Of a DNA stretch of 38,820 bases, positions 32,838-38,820 are shown piece after piece. Under the pieces are notes generated by a model. It worked only from the letters and a program-made list of their open reading frames with translations, searched no databases and was not told the DNA's origin. The position numbers and the translations under genes are program-made. The DNA comes from Syntrophomonadaceae bacterium. Lineage in GTDB: Bacteria > Bacillota > Syntrophomonadia > Syntrophomonadales > Syntrophothermaceae. Positions within the stretch are counted from its first letter, which is position 1; every line of letters starts with the position of its first letter. Where the stretch lies: the NCBI GenBank assembly GCA_012719535.1, contig JAAYAC010000037.1, positions 1-38,820 of the forward strand. Reading direction: 5' to 3'.

Positions 32838-34238
32838 ATGGACAAGCGTACGTTAAGACATGAGATGTTGAGAATACTGGACAAAGACCGGGTTCTTTCC
32901 GATGACCTGGACGTGATGTATTATTCCTATGACAGTTCTTTTCTTACCAAGATTGAGAAGCTCTATCCCGACGTGGTGGTGTTGCCTCGTTCTACCGAAG
33001 AGGTTCAGAAGATTATGCGGTTCGCCTACGAACATGGCATCCCCGTAACCCCGCGCGGGGCCGGCACCGGCGAAACCGGTGGCAGCGTGGCCCTTACCGG
33101 GGGTATAGTTCTGGACCTTTCCACCTGGGATGAAATTGTGGAGGTAGACGTGGCCAACATGCAGGTCATAGTCCGCCCCGGGGTCATACATGCAGACCTC
33201 AATGATTACCTGGCCAGGTATAATCTGTTTTTCCCCCCCGACCCGGGCAGCAGTAAGATGTGCACCATCGGCGGCATGGTGGCCAACAACGCCAGCGGCC
33301 TCCGGGCCGTCAAATACGGTTGTACGGAACAATATGTCCTGGGGCTGGAAGTCGTTTTGCCGGACGGGGAGGTTATCACCACCGGCGGAATGAAATCAAA
33401 AGCTATCAAGAATGTTTCCGGCCTTAACCTGACGAAATTGATGGTCGGCTCCGAGGGGGTGCTCGGGGTCATAACCAAAATACGGCTGCGCTGCTGGCCG
33501 AAGCCCAAGGCTCGCGGCATCGTCATGGCAGTATTCCCCGCCCTGGACGATGCCCCCGCCACCGTACTGGACGTTTACCAGGCGGGTATCCTCCCCTCGG
33601 GAATAGAAATACTGGATCAGTCGGCCATCCGGGCCGTCAACCAGTTTAAACCGGAGATCGCCCTGCCCGATGCGGAAGCCATCCTCCTGTTCGAGGTGGA
33701 CGGCAATCCGGCCAGCGTGGAATGGGAGGGAACCACTATCGCCGAGATCTGCCGGCGGCGCGCCACTCAAGTTGAGTGGGCCACGGATCCCCAACGGATG
33801 GCCAGCCTGTGGGAAGGGAGAAGTGTTACCGCCACTGCCGCGGCCCGGGTACGTCCCGATGGGAGCCGGGTATTCGCCGGTGAAGACATCAGTGTCCCGC
33901 TGTCCCGGGTCGCCGAGACCCTGCGGGCCATCCGGGGACTGGGGCAAAAATACGGCATTCCGGTGGTGAACTATGGCCACATCGGAGACGGCAACGTTCA
34001 CACGGCCCCGGTTATTGACCCGGAAAACCAGGCCGAGGTGGAAAAAGTAAAACAGCTGGTCCATGACATCCACTTGCTGGCCATAGAGCTCGAGGGGTCC
34101 ACGACCGGCGAACACGGTGTAGGAGCGGTCCGGCGCGGCTACGCGGAGCTGGAACACGGCCAGGCGGTGGGGATTATGCGCGCCATCAAAAATACCCTGG
34201 ACCCCAAAGGCATCATGAATCCCGGCAAGCTGTTCTAA
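32838..34238 (+). CDS. glcD: FAD-linked glycolate/D-lactate dehydrogenase subunit GlcD
   Basis: A 466-residue protein from ATG 32838 (AAGGAG upstream). FAD-binding type 4 domain: VVLPRSTEEVQKIMRFA, TPRGAGTGETGGSVAL, GGMVANNASGLRAVKYG, and GSEGVLGVIT. The C-terminal FAD-oxidase cap includes NYGHIGDGNVH and STTGEHGVG. It oxidises glycolate or D-lactate to the 2-oxo acid, passing electrons to the Fe-S subunit GlcF encoded next. It diverges from larA, so D-lactate is the likelier substrate. The longer frame upstream lacks a ribosome site. Confidence 0.93.
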   Translation: MDKRTLRHEMLRILDKDRVLSDDLDVMYYSYDSSFLTKIEKLYPDVVVLPRSTEEVQKIMRFAYEHGIPVTPRGAGTGETGGSVALTGGIVLDLSTWDEIVEVDVANMQVIVRPGVIHADLNDYLARYNLFFPPDPGSSKMCTIGGMVANNASGLRAVKYGCTEQYVLGLEVVLPDGEVITTGGMKSKAIKNVSGLNLTKLMVGSEGVLGVITKIRLRCWPKPKARGIVMAVFPALDDAPATVLDVYQAGILPSGIEILDQSAIRAVNQFKPEIALPDAEAILLFEVDGNPASVEWEGTTIAEICRRRATQVEWATDPQRMASLWEGRSVTATAAARVRPDGSRVFAGEDISVPLSRVAETLRAIRGLGQKYGIPVVNYGHIGDGNVHTAPVIDPENQAEVEKVKQLVHDIHLLAIELEGSTTGEHGVGAVRRGYAELEHGQAVGIMRAIKNTLDPKGIMNPGKLF

Positions 34239-34300
34239 GCGGCCCGGGCACCGGATTGTAGCTGTAACCTGACTTTCACGGGAATAGGAGAGGACTTGTT

Positions 34301-35584
34301 TTGAATTTCAAGGAGTTGCCACCGGTAAAGGATCAAATACGCAAGTGCGTGCGCTGCGGCAGGTGCCGTACGGTGTGCCCGGTGTTCGCCGAGATAAGAA
34401 ACGAAACAGCGGCTCCCCGGGGCCATGTTTTCATGGTGCAGATGCTCCGCGACGGAGTGGTTGCTCCGAATGCGAAAATATATGAAAAACTGGGAAACTG
34501 CCTGTTGTGTGAAACCTGTTCCACCTTTTGCCCTTCCGGCATAGACGTACACGAGTTGAACGCAGCTGCCCGGGCCTACATCACCAAGAATCAGGGCTCC
34601 GTGGCCAAGCACCTTATCTTCGACGGCCTGTGGACCCACCCGCACCTCTTGCGCCACGCTACCTTGATGATGTGGGGAGCCCAGGCCAGCGGCTTGCAGA
34701 AGCTGGCCCGTGGACTCGGCCTGACCCGGCTTCTGCCCGGAGATCTTCCCCGGGCGGAGAAAATACTCTCCCGCATACCACTTCGTTCCGCCCGCAGCCG
34801 GCTGGCGGAAACCAACCGGGCCAAAGGAGAACGTAAGTTGCGTGTCGGGTACTTTCTCGGTTGTGGAACGGATCTTTTTAACCCCGACGTGGCGGTAGCA
34901 ACCGTAGAGGTTCTGACCCGCAACGGCTGCGAGGTAGTTATCCCCCGCGACCTTAAATGCTGTGGTCTTCCTCACATCGCCAATGGTAAGCTGGACACGG
35001 CCCGCAGCCTGGTACTGCACAACCTGGATGTTTTCACCCGCCTGCAGCTGGATTATATCGTGACCGATTGCGCCTCGTGTTCCTCGGCGCTTTCGGCAAA
35101 GAATCTGCAGTTTGTACTCGGGGAGAAGGAATTCGCAGGGCGGGCAGCGGAGTTTGCCCGTAAGGTCATCGACCTGACGGCTTTTCTGGTAGACGTTTTG
35201 GAGGTTAATACCTGGGAACTGCGGGCTACCGGTCCCGTCCGGGTTACCTACCACGATCCGTGCCACCTGGCCAAGGCCCAAAACATCCGTAAGCAGCCCC
35301 GGGAGCTGCTCGGTCTCATCCCGGGTGTAGAGTTGACCGAGATGAGCGAGGCTGACCGGTGTTGCGGGGGCTCCGGAACCTTCAGCCTCACCCATTATGA
35401 CCTGTCTATGCAAATCCTGGACAGGAAAATAGACTCCATCAAGGCCACCGGCTGCGATACGGTAGCCACCTGCTGCCCCAGCTGCACCATCCAACTGCGG
35501 CACGGTCTGAAACGGCACGGTTATCGCGCCCGGGTTTTGCACCCGGTGCAGATCCTGGCTCGGGCCTACCGCGGGGCAAAGTGA
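34301..35584 (+). CDS. glcF: Fe-S subunit of glycolate/D-lactate dehydrogenase GlcF
   Basis: A 427-residue protein from TTG 34301 behind GGAGAGG. Two 4Fe-4S clusters at the N-terminus: C16/C19/C22/C26 and C67/C70/C73/C77. Two cysteine-rich CCG domains follow: GCGTDLFNPD with LKCCGLP, and HDPCHLAKA with DRCCGGSG and TCCPSC. It carries electrons from GlcD toward membrane carriers. It sits 62 bases after glcD in the same operon. Confidence 0.93.
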   Translation: MNFKELPPVKDQIRKCVRCGRCRTVCPVFAEIRNETAAPRGHVFMVQMLRDGVVAPNAKIYEKLGNCLLCETCSTFCPSGIDVHELNAAARAYITKNQGSVAKHLIFDGLWTHPHLLRHATLMMWGAQASGLQKLARGLGLTRLLPGDLPRAEKILSRIPLRSARSRLAETNRAKGERKLRVGYFLGCGTDLFNPDVAVATVEVLTRNGCEVVIPRDLKCCGLPHIANGKLDTARSLVLHNLDVFTRLQLDYIVTDCASCSSALSAKNLQFVLGEKEFAGRAAEFARKVIDLTAFLVDVLEVNTWELRATGPVRVTYHDPCHLAKAQNIRKQPRELLGLIPGVELTEMSEADRCCGGSGTFSLTHYDLSMQILDRKIDSIKATGCDTVATCCPSCTIQLRHGLKRHGYRARVLHPVQILARAYRGAK

Positions 35585-35604
35585 AACTAATTCAACTCGG
35601 CAGA

Positions 35605-35635
35605 ACGCGGGGCGCCCTCATTTGGCCCGCCGCGT
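35605..35635. terminator. Hairpin between convergent glcF and prepilin peptidase genes
   Basis: ACGCGG (35605-35610) pairs with CCGCGT (35630-35635), with further partial GC pairing inside. No T-run, so moderate evidence only. Confidence 0.35.
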
Positions 35636-35656
35636 CAGGTTCGGCGTCGCTTATTG

Positions 35657-36415
35657 CTAAATCAACAGGCCCACGTACCAATCAACAATCCGCCCGCCCC
35701 ATAACAAGGCGATGATGCCTCCCAGGGCCAGAAAAGGCCCGAAGGGTATCGTATCCTGGCGCCTCTTGAGCCGGGTTACCAGTAGGACTATACCGGTTAA
35801 TCCCCCGAGCAGAAAGGCAAGAAAAAGCGCCACCGTCACACCGACAGGCCCGAGGTAAAGCCCCATCAGAGCGCTCAGTTTGATGTCGCCGCCGCCCATA
35901 CCGCCTCGGGATATTGCGGCCAGAGCCAGCATAAACAAACCTGCCCCGCCGAAGGCGGCAACCCCGGACCACAATGTTGCCCACGACTGCACGGCCACCA
36001 GTGGTAAGCCGAACACGGTACCGGTTATAACGAGCCGGTTGGGAATTACCTGGTGGCGGAGATCAGTACCCGTAGCCACCACCAGGATGGACACAAATAC
36101 CCAGTACGCCAGGGTTACCTCGTTGAAGCCGGAACCGGACCAGGTCAGGAAAAACAGGACCGCGGTCAGCAACTCCACCAGGGGGTACAGCAACGGAAGA
36201 GGAGCACCACACCAGCGGCACCTGCCTCGCAGGTATATGTAGCTCAGCACTGGCACCAGGTCCACAAAGCCCAGCCGGTGACCACACTCCTCGCAGTGTG
36301 AGGGTGGGACGGCTACGCATCTTCCCGCGGGAATGCGCTCTATGCACGTATTAAGAAAACTGCCGGTGCATGCCCCGATGAACAACACCAGCAGGATCTG
36401 AAAGACCATGTACAT
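35657..36415 (-). CDS. Prepilin peptidase (type 4, PilD/ComC family)
   Basis: A 252-residue membrane protein with about seven or eight helices. Zinc-type cysteines C41/C44 and C66/C69 mark the N-terminal methylase-associated domain. The two catalytic aspartates are D118 (TGTDLRHQVIPN) and D177 (GGGDIKL). It cleaves and usually methylates type IV prepilin or pseudopilin leaders at the membrane. No pilin genes are here. The ribosome site is weak (GAGAAG). Confidence 0.92.
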   Translation of the reverse strand: MYMVFQILLVLFIGACTGSFLNTCIERIPAGRCVAVPPSHCEECGHRLGFVDLVPVLSYIYLRGRCRWCGAPLPLLYPLVELLTAVLFFLTWSGSGFNEVTLAYWVFVSILVVATGTDLRHQVIPNRLVITGTVFGLPLVAVQSWATLWSGVAAFGGAGLFMLALAAISRGGMGGGDIKLSALMGLYLGPVGVTVALFLAFLLGGLTGIVLLVTRLKRRQDTIPFGPFLALGGIIALLWGGRIVDWYVGLLI

Positions 36416-36589
36416 CTTCTCGCTTCACCCCTGCCTCACCTACGAAGGCAAATCATTCCTCGGTTTAACCTGTTGACTGTCCCCGGGGTTTCGCGCACCA
36501 CGAGGCTTAAACCATAGATTAGACCAGACTCGTGCCACGCGGAGGCTTAATGATACCGCTATTCTCTGGAAAATGCTGTCTGTCCCCCT

Positions 36590-38065
36590 TTATAGCGACC
36601 CGGCCACTTCAGCCAGCTTTGACGCCAGGTCCGCCATTTCCGTAACTGCGGCTGTCGCTTCCTGGGTAGCGGCTGCCTGTTCTTGACTCTGTCGCACACT
36701 TCCCTGGGACGCCTCGGCGGCTATGGTTACCTTAGTCTCGATATCGGCAGTCAATTTCCTGATCTGTTCTGCCGTTTCCTTGGACTGATCGGAAAGCTTC
36801 CGGATCTCCTCCGCCACCACCCCAAAACTGCGGCCGTGTTCCCCGGCCCGTGCGGCTTCGATAGCTGCATTCAAACCGAGCATTTTGGTCTGATCGGCCA
36901 CCTTCCTGATAAAATTCAGGATATCATTAATCTGGCCGGAAATGTCCTGTACTTCTCTGATGACCTCGGCCAGGTGACCTTCGTTGATGTTGATCTCATT
37001 GGCGGAAGCCGCAATCTCTTCCATCACGCTGGCTGCTTCCTGCGTGTTGCTAGTCAGCCGGGCCGCCATCTCCCGCAGGGTTTGGGCAAGCTTGCGCGGT
37101 ACCAGGATACCGAACGTGCCCACGACCTCACCGTTTTCATCGTACAAGGGAACACCGGTGATGCGGAAGGGGCCGTATTTTCGGCTGTTTATGTCCCGCA
37201 CGATCGGTGTCCTGCGTTTGAGAACCTCTGTCCCTGCGTCCCCCTCCCTGAGTACACTTCCCGGCCCAAGCTCGTGGATCTTAAATTTGTCGCTGGCGAG
37301 GCTGTGCGTTACTTTCTCCCGGTCGGTTATCATCACCTGGGCCCCTTCCAGCTGAGACTGTATCATGATGGGGGCAAAGATATCAAAGCCTGCCGCCACC
37401 GGGTGAACGTGCGGAACCATCACCCCGCAGGTGCCTATGACTTCTCCCGAGTCCCGGCCGGCAAATACCGGCATGATCCATATGTTAAGGGGCATACCAT
37501 AGACTTTGGCGTCAACCAGGCCGATCACGTCCTTCTTCGTTGCGATACACCTGGCTACATAGCCGCCCGCGACTATCCTCTCTCCCACCTTGATTCCTGG
37601 TATCTCTATCCCCTTACTTAGAACGAAATCGTAACGCTCAAGATCGGTGGTGAAATAGATTACCCCTCTCTCGTAGGTTTGAACCAAGAGAGGGGCCGAG
37701 GTCTTAAAGGCCTCCTTCTTACTGTGGAGGCGCTCAACCATCTGGTCGTGCGACTCGGTCAGGGTCATGATGACATTGGCCACCTGAGAATCGATCAACA
37801 AAGTCTGCTCCTGCTTCGTGGCCAGGATAGTCTCCTTAACCTTGCCGCTGCCTGTGGCTTCGATAACGATATTGAGAGCAGGGGTCTGTAATAGGGCCCC
37901 GATATCCGTATACACCGGGACTCCCAACTCCCGGGCCAGCTTGATGCCCGGGGCGTCAGCGTTGACATCACAGACACCAACTATCTGAAATTCGCTAATA
38001 CCGCTGAAGGCTCGCAGTACGGAACTCCCGCCCTTGCCGCCCCCGACAATTCCGATGCTGGTCAT
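36590..38065 (-). CDS. Rossmann-domain chemoreceptor with two tandem sensor domains
   Basis: A 491-residue protein starting at ATG 38065 behind GGGGGGAG. Residues 1-100 form an NAD-binding Rossmann fold: [10 protein letters not shown] (4-13), an acidic residue after strand 2 (VCDVNAD, D33) typical of NAD preference, and [10 protein letters not shown] (67-76). No oxidoreductase catalytic domain follows. Residues about 127-220 and 237-325 are two copies of one small sensor domain, each with an ITDRE/TTDLE-type start, a YG turn and a GEV-GT-G-VP end. Residues 330-491 are an MCP signalling domain with tip [15 protein letters not shown]. There is no membrane segment. It may report NAD(H) or a metabolite to the flagellar system. 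Confidence 0.88.
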   Translation of the reverse strand: MTSIGIVGGGKGGSSVLRAFSGISEFQIVGVCDVNADAPGIKLARELGVPVYTDIGALLQTPALNIVIEATGSGKVKETILATKQEQTLLIDSQVANVIMTLTESHDQMVERLHSKKEAFKTSAPLLVQTYERGVIYFTTDLERYDFVLSKGIEIPGIKVGERIVAGGYVARCIATKKDVIGLVDAKVYGMPLNIWIMPVFAGRDSGEVIGTCGVMVPHVHPVAAGFDIFAPIMIQSQLEGAQVMITDREKVTHSLASDKFKIHELGPGSVLREGDAGTEVLKRRTPIVRDINSRKYGPFRITGVPLYDENGEVVGTFGILVPRKLAQTLREMAARLTSNTQEAASVMEEIAASANEININEGHLAEVIREVQDISGQINDILNFIRKVADQTKMLGLNAAIEAARAGEHGRSFGVVAEEIRKLSDQSKETAEQIRKLTADIETKVTIAAEASQGSVRQSQEQAAATQEATAAVTEMADLASKLAEVAGSL

Positions 38066-38263
38066 TTTTACTCCCCCCTGAGTTTGATTGCCATAGTGTC
38101 GCCAGAAAGCTGCCTCTTATTTCGACATTATTTCTTTATTTCCTGCTCCTTCCCTTCTTACCAAAAAATTTTCTGTATTATTACTTAACTTCTACTTACT
38201 TCAGTTCCCCAAATATTTTGCGCCTGCGTCGCACACACTAACTGAAAAAAGGAGGAATCAAGC

Positions 38264-38614
38264 TTGCCCCGCACGATTACCGAGTGCAACGTGCAAAACT
38301 GCATTCACTGGATGCCCGGCGATAATTGCAGTGCCCGTTCTATCGAAGTGGTGCCATCCGGCAAGGATGCCAACTGTTCCACTTTTGAAGCCCGCTCCCT
38401 GGAGGCAGCCCGTAAGGAAATCGATAACATCAACCTGCTGGGAACCCTGGCCGAGCCTTTTGCCAAGGGAGGCAGCAACCCGGAGGTGTTGTGCAGTGTA
38501 AAGATCTGCAAGCATAACCGGAGGGGGTATTGTACCGCGGAAAACATACGCATTTCAGGCAACCAGGCGCGCAGCGACAGCGAGACGGAATGTAACATGT
38601 ATCAACTGGACTGA
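38264..38614 (+). CDS. Tandem DUF1540 protein
   Basis: A 116-residue protein from TTG 38264 behind AAAGGAGG. It holds two DUF1540 units: C8-x4-C13 then C22 near the N-terminus (CNVQNCIHW, DNCSA), and CSVKICKHN with GYCTAENIRISG near the C-terminus. The Cys spacing suggests metal binding. The linker (about 40-75) is helical. The family is common in spore formers and of unknown function. It is divergent from the Rossmann-MCP gene. Confidence 0.85.
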   Translation: MPRTITECNVQNCIHWMPGDNCSARSIEVVPSGKDANCSTFEARSLEAARKEIDNINLLGTLAEPFAKGGSNPEVLCSVKICKHNRRGYCTAENIRISGNQARSDSETECNMYQLD

Positions 38615-38625
38615 AACACCAGAAC

Positions 38626-38653
38626 GGCCCCGGACTCTTGCCCGGGGCCTCTT
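38626..38653 (+). terminator. Rho-independent terminator of the DUF1540 gene
   Basis: GGCCCCGG (38626-38633) pairs with CCGGGGCC (38642-38649), followed by TCTT. Confidence 0.7.
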
Positions 38654-38671
38654 CGCTCACACCCATGACGT

Positions 38672-38697
38672 AAAAAAACGGGAGCATTGCTCCCGTT
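38672..38697 (-). terminator. Rho-independent terminator of the EF-G gene
   Basis: On the minus strand AACGGGAGC pairs with GCTCCCGTT around an AAT loop, followed by seven Ts. Confidence 0.85.
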
Positions 38698-38704
38698 GCT
38701 GGCC

Positions 38705-38820
38705 TTATTTTTCTTCCTTTTCCCGCCTGGCCTTTTCGATGATCTTTTCGGCCTGCGCGGCGGGTACCTCCTCATAGTGGCTGAAACTCATGCGGAACTT
38801 GCCGCGGCCCTGGGTAATGG
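38705..38820 (-). CDS. fusA: Elongation factor G, C-terminal end (partial)
   Basis: The gene runs off the right end of the window. The visible 37 codons read TQGRGKFRMSFSHYEEVP and then AAQAEKIIEKARREKEEK before TAA. TQGRG-x-FxMxFxHYEEVP is the standard end of EF-G domain V. The charged tail with KAR-KEE is longer than in E. coli FusA and resembles secondary EF-G forms (FusA2-like) in clostridia. EF-G moves tRNA and mRNA through the ribosome using GTP. Paralogue status cannot be settled from this end alone. Confidence 0.8.
   Translation of the reverse strand, partial: ITQGRGKFRMSFSHYEEVPAAQAEKIIEKARREKEEK

Noticed and set aside
33396-34157. Minus-strand open frame of 253 codons opposite glcD
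   Set aside because: Antisense to FAD-binding motifs; no domain seen.
34235-35542. Long open frame of 435 codons opposite glcF on the minus strand
   Set aside because: It lies wholly antisense to a protein with clear Fe-S motifs and has no recognisable domain; it is a by-product of GC-rich codon use.
36683-37621. Plus-strand open frame of 312 codons opposite the Rossmann-MCP gene
   Set aside because: It is a mirror of the MCP coding sequence; its composition is rich in His, Gly and Pro and no family fits.
38066-38263. SigD-type chemotaxis promoter upstream of the Rossmann-MCP
   Set aside because: A TAAA and a GAAATAA were seen but with about 11 bases between them instead of 15-16, so the match is not acceptable.
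1-38820. CRISPR array, rRNA operon or riboswitch
   Set aside because: No regularly spaced repeats, rRNA segments or familiar riboswitch cores were noticed on either strand; a model search was not possible.

Overview
The window looks like a piece of the chromosome of an anaerobic, spore-forming, Gram-positive bacterium of the Firmicutes, most likely in or near the Peptococcaceae (Desulfotomaculum/Pelotomaculum-type clostridia). The grounds are a complete cotJABC spore-coat operon, orphan histidine kinases with the H-box style of sporulation kinases, soluble methyl-accepting chemotaxis proteins (MCPs), a PssA-Psd pair, DUF1540 and DUF2225 proteins, strong AGGAGG-type ribosome sites and frequent TTG/GTG starts. 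The species assignment is inference. No phage, CRISPR array or complete insertion sequence was found.

Left end (1-900): a sequence matching the 28-bp Firmicute dif site lies at 243-270. It directly abuts a decayed MCP gene (270-780, minus strand), so this end is probably the replication terminus. Most genes to the right lie on the minus strand, and FtsK/SpoIIIE-like octamers mostly point back toward dif; both fit.

900-7000: a ketopantoate reductase-like gene, a structured non-coding stretch that may be an orphan IS605/TnpB-type RNA end, a DMT permease, a spore-photolyase-like radical SAM protein, a broken second DMT permease, and a MoxR ATPase/VWA-protein pair.

7000-18000: a sensory and sporulation block. 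Three related orphan PAS histidine kinases (one with a PocR domain) flank an SLH-chagasin-DUF3298 surface protein and the cotJ operon. A sulfite-reductase-domain fragment and a 39-residue ORF with a strong ribosome site lie between.

18000-31000: housekeeping genes: Hsp33, a 149-residue unknown, DUF2225, a class A penicillin-binding protein, PssA and Psd for phosphatidylethanolamine synthesis, a soluble MCP, tRNA-Ala(CGC), a CBS-type pyrophosphatase, a DUF4080 radical SAM protein, an ArsB/NhaD-type permease and MurB.

31000-38820: LarA lactate racemase diverges from glcD-glcF, a likely lactate-use module. It is followed by a prepilin peptidase, an unusual MCP with an NAD-binding Rossmann domain and two tandem copies of a small sensor domain, a DUF1540 protein, and the 3' end of an elongation factor G gene. 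The Rossmann-MCP is the most novel-looking protein here; its sensor domain recurs as a single copy in the MCP at 24475-25299.
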